Shown here piece by piece: positions 1 through 8,713 of a stretch of 64,000 nt of DNA. Position numbers and translations under genes: made by a program. The DNA is taken from positions 310,001-374,000 of the forward strand of contig CAVWVF010000002.1 of the NCBI GenBank assembly GCA_963758335.1, read 5' to 3'. The notes below the pieces were generated by a model. It did not search any database, was not told the DNA's origin, and saw only the letters and a list, made by a program, of their open reading frames with translations. This DNA comes from Roseiarcus sp963758335 (lineage in GTDB: Bacteria > Pseudomonadota > Alphaproteobacteria > Rhizobiales > Beijerinckiaceae). Numbering within the stretch: position 1 is the first letter of the stretch; each line of letters begins with the position of its first letter.

Positions 1-204
1 AGTTCGTCGACGAGCGCCCGCCAGCCAGCGGCGTTCGCCTCGCCCTCTTCTGTAGATGCGCAAAAACCGCTTTTCAATCTTGTCATTTCGCCCGCTTTCC
101 CGGGTTCCTCTTCGTCAACTTCCGCAGAGACACGTAAGTTTTCCACGTCAACATCGGTCACAGGAGTTCACATTGAGCTATAACCCGTTGCCATTTGGAT
201 AACT

Positions 205-1137
205 TTACCCAAAGGAATTGCTCGATTCGACTGGAGGCGGCGCCGGCCGGATGGCGTCGATCTTGGCGTAGTCGATGTGGCGCAGCCCCTTGTCGTCGAT
301 CGAGATGATGTCCTCGTACTCGTGCCCGAACCGCACGTCCTGGGCGGCGAAGACGTCGCGGGCGTGTACGGTCTGGCCCGAGGTCTCGTCGAAGCCGACG
401 ATGCTGACCACGAAATTGGTCTCGCTCGCCGCGAGCGTTTCTTCGTCCATGCCGAACAGCGGACTGTCGGCGTCGATCGGGTGGAACAACACCCAGCTCA
501 GCGCCAGGGTCGGGTTTTCCGACTTGACGAGCCGCATCGGCTGGAAGCCGACAAGCCGCCTGCCCTCCTGCGACACGCTCGGGCCGATCATCCAGGTCTT
601 GGCGGTCGCCTCGCTGATGAAGTTGCTGCGCGCGTTCGCCATGCGGATCATCAGGGTCGGCACGCCGTTGTGCGCGGCGACGACCGGATGCCGGCTGAAG
701 ATGATTTTGGCGCGGGGCCGCGAGATGCGCGCGAACACGAGGCCGGTCATCATCGCGATCAGCATCAAGCCGATGAAGTTCTCGGTCGTGGCGACGATGT
801 GGCCGTAGGCGGTTTGCGGATGCATGTCGCCGTAGCCGACGGTCGAAATCGTCTCCACGCTGAAGAAGAAGAAATCGGCGAGGCCCTCCTGTGCGTTGGC
901 GATCGGCTTATCGCCGAGGTCGTAGATCAGCGCGAAGACGAAATTGAGCCCCACGAACGCCACTGCGAGCGCCGCGATGAACGCCGGCCAGGAGGCGGTC
1001 ATCGCGTTGTGATAGAAGTCCTTCCAGAAGTTGCCCTCGAGGCCCTCGGCGATGATGCGCCGCTGGCCGAGCCTGCGCAGGCGCGGGCGCGGCCTTCGCG
1101 CGTGGTGAGGCTCGCCGTTTCCGCTGTCCGCGCTCAA
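205..1137 (-). CDS. KirBac-like inward-rectifier potassium channel
   Basis: A 310-residue ion channel subunit. The selectivity-filter motif TVGYGD lies at residues ~99-104, between two hydrophobic spans (~50-72 and ~112-135), the M1-pore-M2 layout of Kir channels. The remaining ~170 residues match the cytoplasmic immunoglobulin-like Kir domain that gates the pore. Homotetramers would conduct K+ through the inner membrane. The ATG at 1137 is the first in the open frame and leaves a short basic N-terminus, as in the family. The gene stands alone: upstream is an intergenic palindromic repeat, and positions 1-204 show no gene. Family assignment is firm; ion specificity follows from the filter motif. 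Confidence 0.92.
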   Translation of the reverse strand: MSADSGNGEPHHARRPRPRLRRLGQRRIIAEGLEGNFWKDFYHNAMTASWPAFIAALAVAFVGLNFVFALIYDLGDKPIANAQEGLADFFFFSVETISTVGYGDMHPQTAYGHIVATTENFIGLMLIAMMTGLVFARISRPRAKIIFSRHPVVAAHNGVPTLMIRMANARSNFISEATAKTWMIGPSVSQEGRRLVGFQPMRLVKSENPTLALSWVLFHPIDADSPLFGMDEETLAASETNFVVSIVGFDETSGQTVHARDVFAAQDVRFGHEYEDIISIDDKGLRHIDYAKIDAIRPAPPPVESSNSFG

Positions 1138-1173
1138 CGCGGGCTCTCTCTTAGAGTCTGTTTCAAAAGCAGT

Positions 1174-1300
1174 TCCTCATCCTGAGGCGCCTTTTGCGGT
1201 ACGCAAAAGGCCTCGAAGGATGCTCCAGGAGGCGCCGAACGGCGCACTCTAGACTCTGGAATGTCCTTCGAGGCCGCTTCGCGGCGCCTCAGGACGAGGA
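1174..1300. repeat. intergenic palindromic repeat (~127 bp)
   Basis: The outer arms TCCTCATCCTGAGGCGCC (1174-1191) and GGCGCCTCAGGACGAGGA (1283-1300) are inverted repeats with one mismatch. Inner arms around CCTCGAAGGA and TCCTTCGAGG also pair, so the whole unit can fold as one long hairpin. It fills the gap between the divergently placed channel and GST genes. Such CCTCA/CCTCGAAGG palindromes are common intergenic repeats in Hyphomicrobiales; that it is a member of such a dispersed family is inference from recognition. Confidence 0.7.
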
Positions 1301-1322
1301 CACAGGCTTTTGGGTCAGGCAC

Positions 1323-1973
1323 TTAGAGCGTCTCGTATTTCTCGATCCGCCAGGGCTCGGCCTCGGCGTCGGCGATCCAGGCCTTCCAGGCCGGCAGCGC
1401 CATCATCGCCTCCATATAGGCGCGGGTCGTCTTCGCGACCGGGACGTCGTAGACGTGGAAGCGGTTGACGACGGGGGCGAACATCGCGTCGGCGGCGGAA
1501 AAGCGGCCGAACAGGAAAGGCCCCGCCTTGCCGAACGTCTCGCGCGCATGCGCAAAAGCCGCCTCGATCCGCTGGACGTCGGCCCGGACTTCGTCGCTGA
1601 CCGCGATCGCCTTCGGCTTGCGGCGGAAGTTGCAGGGACGGGCCTGCCGCAGCGCGGCGAAGCCCGCGTGCATCTCAGCCGCGAGCGAACGCGCATGCGC
1701 GCGCGCCGCCTTGGCCCTCGGCCAGATCGCCTTTTCGGGATGTTCCTCGGCCACATATTCCATGATCGCCAGCGACTCCCAGACCGCGATTTTTCCGTCA
1801 TGCAGCGAAGGGCACTTGCCGTTCGGAGCGTATTTGAGAATGTCTCGCGTGTCCGGCAGGTCCAACGGGATCACGACCTCCTCGAACGGGATCTTGAAGT
1901 GGGCGAGCAGGATCCAGGGCCTCAGCGACCATGACGAGTAGGCCTTGTTGGCGATGATCAGCTTGAGCGGCAT
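1323..1973 (-). CDS. glutathione S-transferase family protein
   Basis: A 216-residue cytosolic protein with an N-terminal thioredoxin-like domain (~1-80) and an all-helical C-terminal domain. The N-terminus carries a Y-S-S-W-S-L-R-P-W stretch, matching the Ser/Tyr catalytic region of zeta/beta-like GSTs, then the cis-Pro region (KCPSLHDG) and the W-E-S-L-A-I glutathione-contact segment. It would conjugate or isomerise electrophiles with glutathione. Length is normal. The ATG at 1973 is the natural start. It is not obviously in an operon; a palindromic repeat cluster follows upstream. Confidence 0.9.
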   Translation of the reverse strand: MPLKLIIANKAYSSWSLRPWILLAHFKIPFEEVVIPLDLPDTRDILKYAPNGKCPSLHDGKIAVWESLAIMEYVAEEHPEKAIWPRAKAARAHARSLAAEMHAGFAALRQARPCNFRRKPKAIAVSDEVRADVQRIEAAFAHARETFGKAGPFLFGRFSAADAMFAPVVNRFHVYDVPVAKTTRAYMEAMMALPAWKAWIADAEAEPWRIEKYETL

Positions 1974-2076
1974 GACTCTCGTTCCCGTCCACGTAGCCCG
2001 CGATTGATCGGCGCCTCTCGGAGGCGAGTCAAGTCGGCCTGGAGCCCTCTGCCAGGGCGATCGTTTCGGGTTAATT

Positions 2077-2250
2077 CTCCCCTCTCCCCTTGCGGGAGAG
2101 GGGTTGGGGGTGAGGGGATCGCGCCGTCAGGCGCTGTCGTAAGGCGCCTGCCGGCGCCGGACCCCTCACCCGGCGCCATAGCCCGTCGAAAGACGGGCGT
2201 CTTTCAACGCCCTATGGCGCCACCTTCTCCCGCAAGGCGAGAAGGGGTAC
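2077..2250. repeat. palindromic intergenic repeats including CCCCTCTCCC type
   Basis: A hairpin CCCCTCTCCCCTTGCGGGAG... runs into AGGGG-TTGGGGGTGAGGGG (2077-2117). A second stem-loop follows: GGCGCCATAG pairs with CTATGGCGCC around an inner CCCGTC/GACGGG stem (to ~2210), then CCTTCTCCCGC pairs with GCGAGAAGG. Related copies of the first hairpin occur at 5072-5110 and, reversed, at 5494-5532, so it is a dispersed REP-like family. It fills the gap before ispDF. Confidence 0.75.
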
Positions 2251-2340
2251 TCAACCTGGAACGATCGCGCTCAGCCTCGCATTGACGCCGCTCTCCCCGC
2301 GCTTCAAAGAACGGGCGAATTCCGCTCGGAGCCTGAACGC

Positions 2341-3534
2341 GTGCCTTCAAACACCGTCGCCCTCGTCGTCGTCGCCGCCGGCCGCGGCGCGCGGCTCGGC
2401 GCCGGGCGGCCGAAGCAATACCTCGACTGCGCCGGCAAGCCGCTCCTCGCGTATACGCTGGAGGCCCTGACGGCCGCCTGGCCGTTCTCGGCCGTCACGG
2501 TCGCGATCCACGCCGACGACCGCCCGCTCTACGACGCTACGCTCGCGCACCTTTCCCCGGCCGCGCGGGCGGCGATCGGCCCGCCCGCGGTCGGCGGCGC
2601 GACGCGGCAGAGAAGCGTGCTCGCCGGGCTCGAAGCGCTCGCCTCGGCCGGGCCCGACCTCGTGCTCATTCACGACGCCGCGCGCCCGTTTCCCTCCCGC
2701 GACCTCGTCGCCCGCGCGGTCGAAGCAGCCAGCGCGCATGGCGCGGCGGCGCCGGGAACGCCGATGAGCGACACGGTCAAGCAGGTCGACGCCGAGGGCA
2801 AGGTGCTGGCGACGCCGGCGCGCGCCAGCCTTCGCGCCGTCCAGACACCGCAGGCGTTCCGCTTCCCGCTCATTCTCGAGGCGCACCGGAGTGCGGCGCT
2901 GAAGGGCGTCGGCGATCTCACCGACGACGTCGCCGTCGCCGAATGGTCAGGCGCGCCGGCCTTCGTCTTCGAGGGCGACCCGATGAACCTGAAGGTGACG
3001 ACCATGCAGGACCTTCGCACGGCGGAAGCGCGGCTCACTGGCGCGGCGGGCGAAACCCGGGTCGGCCAGGGTTTCGACGTGCACGCCTTCGCGCCCGGCG
3101 ACCATCTTTGGCTTTGCGGGATTCGCATCCCCCACACACAGGCGCTCAGCGGCCACTCCGATGCGGACGTCGGCCTGCATGCGCTCGCCGACGCGATCTA
3201 CGGCGCGCTCGCCGAAGGCGACATCGGCGCCCATTTCCCGCCCTCCGATCCGCAATGGAAAGGCGCGCCTTCGCATCTGTTCCTCGCCCATGCCGCGGAG
3301 CGGGTCCGGGCGCGCGGCGGTTTCATCGTCCATCTCGACTTAACGCTCGTCTGCGAGGCGCCGAGGATCGGTCTGCATCGCGAGGCGATGCGCGCCCGCG
3401 TCGCCGAGATCGCCGGCCTCGACGTCGGCCGCGTCGCGGTGAAGGCGACGACGACCGAGCGGCTGGGCTTCGCCGGCCGGGGCGAGGGGATCGCCTGTCT
3501 GACGACGGCGACGGTGCAGCTGCCGGCGAAATAG
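2341..3534 (+). CDS. ispDF: bifunctional IspD/IspF enzyme of the MEP isoprenoid pathway
   Basis: A 397-residue fusion catalysing two non-consecutive steps of the MEP pathway. The IspD half (1-~232) makes CDP-methylerythritol; it shows the nucleotide-binding VVVAAGRGARLGAGRPKQ region (~9-26) and the HDAARPF motif (~111-117). The IspF half (~238-397) makes 2-C-methylerythritol cyclodiphosphate; it shows the metal ligands in GFDVHAF (~244-250), the GHSDADVGLHALADAI helix (~271-286) and FPPSD (~299-303). The fusion is characteristic of alphaproteobacteria. The GTG at 2341 is the start because it places the usual short lead before VVVAAG. Codon use and reading frame are clean. Confidence 0.97.
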   Translation: MPSNTVALVVVAAGRGARLGAGRPKQYLDCAGKPLLAYTLEALTAAWPFSAVTVAIHADDRPLYDATLAHLSPAARAAIGPPAVGGATRQRSVLAGLEALASAGPDLVLIHDAARPFPSRDLVARAVEAASAHGAAAPGTPMSDTVKQVDAEGKVLATPARASLRAVQTPQAFRFPLILEAHRSAALKGVGDLTDDVAVAEWSGAPAFVFEGDPMNLKVTTMQDLRTAEARLTGAAGETRVGQGFDVHAFAPGDHLWLCGIRIPHTQALSGHSDADVGLHALADAIYGALAEGDIGAHFPPSDPQWKGAPSHLFLAHAAERVRARGGFIVHLDLTLVCEAPRIGLHREAMRARVAEIAGLDVGRVAVKATTTERLGFAGRGEGIACLTTATVQLPAK

Positions 3535-3585
3535 GCGGACTCGGCCTGGTTTTTGTGTTACGCTCCAGGGCGTCGAAGGTTCGCC

Positions 3586-3886
3586 ATGAGCGAGGCTCGT
3601 AAGATCGCGGCGATCCTGGTCGCGGACGTCGTCGGCTACAGCCGGCTCGCCGGAGCCGACGAGACCGCACCCTGTCGCAGCTGCGGGGCTTGCGGAGCGA
3701 TCTGATCGACCCCGCCATCGCCGCGCACCATGGGCGCATCGTCAAGCGCACCGGCGACGGCAGCCTCATCGAGTTCCGTGGGCGGGCATTCACTGGACCG
3801 ACGATCCAACCTTCAACGCGCAATACGCGCGTATCACCGAAGGCCTGCGCAAGGCCGGGCTTCCCGAGGGGGACGTGAAAAGCAAT
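3586..3886 (+). pseudogene. adenylate cyclase remnant 1 (N-terminus joined to C-terminus)
   Basis: The ATG at 3586 opens with a class III cyclase N-terminus (KIAAILVADVVGYSRLAG), shifts frame near 3665, continues as the HHGRIVKRTGDG segment (~3726-3765), then jumps directly at ~3779 to the family's extreme C-terminus (DDPTFNAQYARI, then EGLRKAGLPEG). About 1.3-1.5 kb of cyclase, TolB-like and TPR coding sequence is missing. Three reading frames are used, so no functional protein is expected. An IS1595 element is inserted at the last codon; removing it restores the stop codon TGA at 5048-5050. It is the first of four cyclase-derived units in 3.6-10.7 kb. Confidence 0.85.
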
Positions 3887-5039
3887 CGCTCTTATTGTGT
3901 TTCGTGTTGATACGGTCCGAGTCCGGCAGCGGCGGCGATCCAGGGAGCCGGGCCGCCATCGGCGGGCATGGCTTCGAGGGTTCGGCGCCAACTCAGGTAC
4001 GTGGGAAGGTTTTCGGTGGCGACGCCGTGGAAGCGTCGCATCCACTCTTTGAGGCGTCCGTGGTAGGCGTTGACGTTGTTTATATGGAACTGCGATTCTT
4101 CGGGCTTGGGGTTGCCGGGCGCGGGTAGGACATGGACTTTGAGCTTGGCCCGCTTGGCGAAAGCGGTGATGGCCGAGCCGCCGTCGCAGCAGAAATCGGT
4201 TGAAGGCGGAATTCGTTCGCCGAACGCTTCTTTTAGGCTGGCGGCGTCGAGGCGGGACAGGACGGCGTCGAACGTGGCGCCGCTGCGGTCGCGAGCCACG
4301 ACGACGGGAATCTGCTCGGCCGAGAGGCCGCGCTTGGCGGCTTTGCCGCCGCGGCGGCGCGCGGGCCTGGCGAGGCCGCCCCGCCGACCCTTTAAGGACT
4401 CGAGTATGAATGTTTCATCGGCCTCGACGATGCCCGAAAGGCTCTTGGGTTTGTCGAGGTTGAGAGCGGCGAGAAACCGATGCCGCCATCGGAAGGCGGT
4501 GCTCGGGTGGATCTGGCAGCGGTCGGCCGCCTTGGCGAGGCTCTCCCCTTCGATCAGGGCTCGCGCCTGATCGAACCAGCGATCCTTGTTGTGCAGGCCG
4601 GCCACCGGAGTGCTGTGAACGGATTGAAAGTCCTGCGGCATTCCACGCAGCGATAGCGCGGCAAACCTCTCGCCTCACCCCAGGGCCGGACATCGAGCGC
4701 GCCGCAGCGCGGACATCCCGTCCGCGAATAACGCTCCTTTGCGATTTCCCGGAAAATATCGCGCTCGCCCGATGCGGAAAGCGTCGCCGCAACCGCATCG
4801 CTGCGCTCCTCGGCCCTCTTCGCGTCCCCCGCCGCAGACCTCGGTTCGCAGATCTCGACGCCCTCCTCACAGGGATCGTCAGCTTCCGCGAGCGCGAGCT
4901 CGCGAAACACGACACGGCGCTGCGCCGCACTCAACGACGACAGCGCGGCCAGCCATCCCGCGAAATCCGACGGCTTCATCTTCGCCCCCAAAGCCCAGAG
5001 CCTTTATCGCTCATGTCAACACACATTGCAATAAGAGCG
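3887..5039 (-). mobile_element. IS1595-family insertion sequence, copy 1
   Basis: 1153 bp bounded by imperfect terminal inverted repeats: CGCTCTTATTG...TGTTGA at 3887-3910 and its complement at 5015-5039. It is flanked by a perfect 8-bp target duplication AAAGCAAT (3879-3886 and 5040-5047), the duplication length usual for IS1595. It encodes one transposase on the minus strand, which is frameshifted. The insertion point is the final Asn codon of a cyclase remnant. About 50 bp separate the transposase start from the right inverted repeat. Confidence 0.93.
3892..4991 (-). pseudogene. IS1595-family transposase, single frameshift
   Basis: The N-terminal part (4991 to ~4615) has a zinc ribbon: CPRC, about 16 residues, then CVEC followed by RRTFNPFT. 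The C-terminal part (~4615 to 3892) is an ISXO2-like DDE domain: IVEADETFILES, a basic RRRGGKAAKRGLS loop, then DGGSAITAF and INNVNAYHGRLKEWM. The two parts meet in different frames at ~4613-4616, where restoring one G (ACA-GGC-ACT) gives the usual FNPFTGTPVAGLHNKDRW join. So one base is missing. The stop at 3892 lies inside the left terminal repeat. Probably inactive unless frameshifting occurs. Confidence 0.88.
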
Positions 5040-5071
5040 AAAGCAATTGAGCGCTGGACGGCGCCGCGCGC

Positions 5072-5110
5072 CCCCCTCTCCCTTGCGGGAGAGGGGCCGG
5101 GGGTGAGGGG
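5072..5110. repeat. CCCCTCTCCC/GGGAGAGGGG palindromic repeat
   Basis: Copy of the hairpin family seen at 2077-2117: CCCCTCTCCCTTGCGGGAG followed by AGGGGCCGGGGGTGAGGGG. It lies just downstream of the IS1595 copy 1 duplication. Confidence 0.7.
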
Positions 5111-5133
5111 ACCTGACGGACGGAGGGAGGCCT

Positions 5134-5485
5134 ATGACGGTGGAGCGCCGCCAATTCGCCAGACGGTTGCGGAAGCCGAGCACATCCTTTGGAGCGGCTG
5201 CGCGGCACCCGCTTTTGCGGCGCAAAATTTCGGCGGCAAGTTCCCTTCGATCGTCATGTGGCCGACTTCACCTGTCACGCCGCCAAGCTCGTGATAGACC
5301 CCCGGACTGCGATCCGGGGGGACGGCAAGCAACACGAATGGTTTTCGAACTACGACGACCGGCGGACCGAGGTCTTGCAAGGTTTCGGCGTGCGCGTCAT
5401 TCGCTTCATGAACGAGGACGTCTGCGGCGACATCGATTCGGTTTTGGCGCGGATTCGCGCCGAGTTGCGCATCCCCTTCGACTGA
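5134..5485 (+). pseudogene. DUF559 endonuclease-like protein, frameshifted
   Basis: Resembles the DUF559 family of small Vsr/PD-(D/E)XK-like proteins. The C-terminal 98 codons (5189-5485) are in one frame: LRGTRFCGAKFRRQVPFD, VADFTCHAAKLVID, DGKQHEWF, RRTEVLQGFGVRVIRF. The normal N-terminal elements sit in the two other frames: ARRLRK at ~5155 and EAEHILWS at ~5175-5195. At least two frame changes have therefore occurred upstream. An extra PRTAIRG segment sits between LVID and DGKQH, where the family normally runs directly. Probably non-functional. It is flanked on both sides by palindromic repeats and cyclase remnants. Confidence 0.75.
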
Positions 5486-5493
5486 GGCTCGGA

Positions 5494-5532
5494 CCCCTCA
5501 CCCCCGACCCCTCTCCCATTGGGAGAGGGGCG
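5494..5532. repeat. CCCCTCTCCC-type palindromic repeat, reversed copy
   Basis: CCCCTCACCCCCGACC then CCTCTCCCATTGGGAGAGG: the same family as 2077-2117 and 5072-5110 but in the opposite orientation. It sits at the junction between the DUF559 remnant and a cyclase C-terminal remnant. Confidence 0.65.
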
Positions 5533-5540
5533 CGCGCGCC

Positions 5541-5738
5541 GCCAACGCCTGGGCCGGCCACGACAAGGAGGCCAAAGAGGGCGCGGCGCAGCTCCAGAAA
5601 GTCTATCCCGGCTTCACCGTGCAGACCTGGGCGGGCATCCACTGGACCGACGATCCGACCTTCAATGCGCAATACGCGCGCATCGTCGAAGGCCTGCGGA
5701 AGGCCGGGCTGCCGGAGGGGGAGAAGACCACGAATTGA
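5541..5738 (+). pseudogene. adenylate cyclase remnant 2 (C-terminal tail only)
   Basis: A 65-codon piece in frame to the TGA at 5736: ANAWAGHDKEAKEGAAQLQK, then GFTVQTWAGIHWTDDPTFNA and YARIVEGLRKAGLPEGEK. This is the TPR-region tail found at the end of the complete cyclase at 10688 and of remnants 1 and 3. There is no start codon or upstream domain; the sequence begins directly at a palindromic repeat. It is a leftover of a duplicated gene, not an independent gene. Confidence 0.85.
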
Positions 5739-7471
5739 TCCCTCCGGCCTGCGCCTCCCAGCTCAGTGGTCACAGGTGTTTCTCCTCGGATCAGTCCGGT
5801 GGCGGTGGGCGCGAAATCTTTGGTTTTCGATGGCGCCTTCGGCGAGTATAATGCCGCGGTCTCGGGCGGGAGGCGCGGGTGGCGTCGGGCCAGATTGAGC
5901 GCAAGCTGACGACCATTCTCGCGGCCGACGTGGTGGGTTTTTCCAAGCTCGCCGGCGCCGACGAGGAGCGCACGCTCGCGCGGCTGCGCGCCTTGCGCAG
6001 CGACCTCATCGACCCGACTATCGACCTCCATCACGGCCGCATCGTCAAGCGCACCGGCGACGGGACGATCGTCGAATTCCGCAGCGTGGTCGACGCCGTG
6101 CGCTCACCGATCGAGGTCCAGAGCGCGATGGTCGACCGCAACGCGGGCCTGAGCCCCGACCAGCGCATCGAGTTCCGTGTCGGCATCCATCTCGGCGACG
6201 TGGTCGAGGAGGCCGACGGCGATCTCATGGGCGACGGGGTCAACATCGCCGCACGGCTCGAGGGCATTTGCGAGCCGGGCGGGATCTGTCTGTCGGGCGC
6301 GGCGTATGAGCAGGTGCGCGACCGGCTGAAGGAAAACTTCGCCGATCTCGGCGAGAAGCACCTGAAAAACATCGCGCGGCCGGTGCGGGTCTATGCGGTC
6401 AAGACCGGCTCAGAGGGCGCAGCGCTGTACCCCTCGGCATCTGCGCAGAATAAGCAGGGGCCGCCCCGCCTCTCGATCGTGGTCCTGCCATTCGCCAACA
6501 TCGGAGGCGATCCCGAGCAGGAGCATTTCGTCGACGGCGTCACGGAGAGCCTGACGACCGACCTCTCGCGGATACGAGGCGCCATCGTGATCGCCCGCAA
6601 CACCGCGTTCGCCTACAAGGGCAAGCCGCTCGACGTGAAGACGATCGGGCGCGAGTTGAACGTCCGCTATGTGCTGGAGGGCAGCGTTCAGCGCGGCGGA
6701 AATCGCATGCGCGTCAACGTCCAGCTTATCGACGCCGAAACCGGCAATCATCTTTGGGCCGAGCGGTTCGACAAGCCGCTTGCCGATCTCTTCGACATGC
6801 AGGACGAGATTGTCGCGCGCCTGGCAGGAGCGCTGAACGCACACCTGGTCGCCGCCGAAGCGCGACGTGCCGAACAGGCCCTGAACCCCAACTCGATGGA
6901 CCTCCATTTTCAGGGTTTGGCGTGGTTCAATAAGGGTCGGACCCGTGACAATGTTGCGCAAGCGCGTGGCAATTACGACCGCGCGCTCGCCGTCGATCCT
7001 GACAATGTCGACGCGCTCGTTGGATCGGCGGGCACGGACATAATCGATGGCGCACATCTCTTTGTGAGCAATCGCATGGCGGCCTTCGCGGCGGCAGAAG
7101 CGAAGCTGACCAAAGCCTTGTCGTCGGTCCCGGACCATGCGCGCGCATTTGTACTTTGGATTTGTGGACATGATGACCAGGCGCGCGGCTGAGGGCATCG
7201 CCGAATGTGAGCACGCGCTGCAGCTGGATCGAAATCTCGCCGAGGCCCATTTTGCTATTGGATTGGCTAAGGTTTTTATAGGCCGCGCCGAAGAAACAGA
7301 GGCTCACATTGCCGAGGCTCTGCGCCTCAGTCCGCGCGATACGATGGCTTACTCGTGGATGACTACCGCGGGCAGTGCGAAGCTCCACCTCGGCAGTTAC
7401 GAGCAGGCAGTCGGGTGGTTTCGGCGGGCGATCGAGGCCAATCGAAATAACCCGCCTGCATATTTAAACTT

Positions 7472-8513
7472 GGCTCAATTCGCGTTAGGTTGACATGGCC
7501 ATTTGAGCTCCTCCGCCGATGGCGGCATTGAGGCATGTTCGGGGCGTGGGATTGTGCTTGAGGCCGGCGAGGTGGAACCACCTGAGGTAGCTGTCGAGGT
7601 ATTTTGTGGCGATGCCGCGATGGGGGCGCAGGAAGGTTTTGAGGCTCTCGTGGCGACTGTTGACGGTCTGGATGTGTAATTCGCCGCGGACACGTTCGCC
7701 GTTCGACTGGTTGAGCGCTTCATGGCTGACGCCGAGGGCGGCGGCGCAAGGCGGGTAGACGTTATTGCCGTCGGTGACGAGCAAGGCGTCCTTACCCAGA
7801 ACGGGCGCCAGCACCGGCTTGATGGTCTGGACGGTCACGGCCGAGAGGACGGCGCTGATGGTGGCGCCGCTCCGGTCGGCGGCCACTAGGATCGGCGTCT
7901 GTTCGTCCGAAAGGCCGCGCTTGGCTGCCTTTCCGCCCCGCCTGCGAGCCTTGCGCCCGAGGCGACGCTCGCCCTTACGGCTTGATAATATGTAGGTTTC
8001 ATCGACTTCGACGATGCCGCTCAACAGGCGCGTGGGGTTCTTGGCGGCGCGCAGGAAGCGATGTCGCCAGCGGAACGCCGTGCTCACAGCCACCCCGCAC
8101 CGCTCGGCCGAGGCGGCCACCGTCTCGCCCTCGCTCAACGACTGACCAAAATCAAGCCAGCGTTCCTTCTTGCGCAATTGGGCCAGCGGCGTTCCGGTCA
8201 GCGCGTTGAAGCTTCTGCGGCAATCCTTGCAGCGGAAACGGCGCAGGCCGTCGGCTTGGCCCCCGCCCACCGACGCCCCGCTGCAGTGCGGACAGCGACG
8301 CGCCTCGCCCAAGCGCTCCTCGATCGCCGCCGCCACCGCCGCTCTGGGCTGCCGGCCGGCCAGCACCGCCTCGAGCTCTTGGCGCTGCTTCGCCGTCAGA
8401 CCGTCGATCTCCGCCAGCCACGCTCGAAACATCCCCTGATCCATCGCAAACCCCTGTCAATCCATAATAAATCGTAGCACAAACAGGCGTGTCAATCAAA
8501 CGCTAATTGAGCC
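7472..8513 (-). mobile_element. IS1595-family insertion sequence, copy 2 (intact)
   Basis: 1042 bp with terminal inverted repeats GGCTCAATTCGCGTTAGG (7472 on) and the complement of GGCTCAATTAGCGTTTGA ending at 8513. A perfect 8-bp duplication TTAAACTT lies at 7464-7471 and 8514-8521. The target is the TPR region of a cyclase gene. It is a different subtype from copy 1: the transposases are clearly divergent and the inverted repeats unrelated. Confidence 0.95.
7485..8444 (-). CDS. IS1595-family transposase (intact)
   Basis: A 319-residue transposase. The N-terminal zinc ribbon is CPHC (~52-55) ... CKDC (~74-77) followed by RRSFNALTGTPLAQLRKKER. A helix-turn-helix-like region (SERCGVAVSTAFRWRHRFL) follows. 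The ISXO2-like DDE domain has IVEVDETYILSS, the basic RRRGGKAAKRGLS segment, LLVTDGNNVYPP, and IQTVNSRHESLKTFL near the end. It catalyses cut-and-paste movement of its element. The frame is open from start to stop and the element has both ends, so it could be active. Confidence 0.93.
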   Translation of the reverse strand: MDQGMFRAWLAEIDGLTAKQRQELEAVLAGRQPRAAVAAAIEERLGEARRCPHCSGASVGGGQADGLRRFRCKDCRRSFNALTGTPLAQLRKKERWLDFGQSLSEGETVAASAERCGVAVSTAFRWRHRFLRAAKNPTRLLSGIVEVDETYILSSRKGERRLGRKARRRGGKAAKRGLSDEQTPILVAADRSGATISAVLSAVTVQTIKPVLAPVLGKDALLVTDGNNVYPPCAAALGVSHEALNQSNGERVRGELHIQTVNSRHESLKTFLRPHRGIATKYLDSYLRWFHLAGLKHNPTPRTCLNAAIGGGAQMAMST

Positions 8514-8713
8514 TTAAACTTGGCCGCGGCCGTGGCGCAGCTTGGGCGACTTGACGAAGCGCGTTCCGCAGTCAGGGCCGGTCTCGCCCTCAATCCCACC
8601 TACACCATCTCTCGCCGCCGAGCCTCTTGGACGGCGCAGAGCGACGATCCGACGTACCTGGCCCAGCTCGAACCCATTTTCGAAGGCCTGCGCAAGGCCG
8701 GAGTTCCCGAACA

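Noticed and set aside
277..1185. 302-codon plus-strand frame opposite the K+ channel
   Set aside because: Antisense shadow; no motifs, Arg/His/Asp-rich, while the minus strand has a clear channel.
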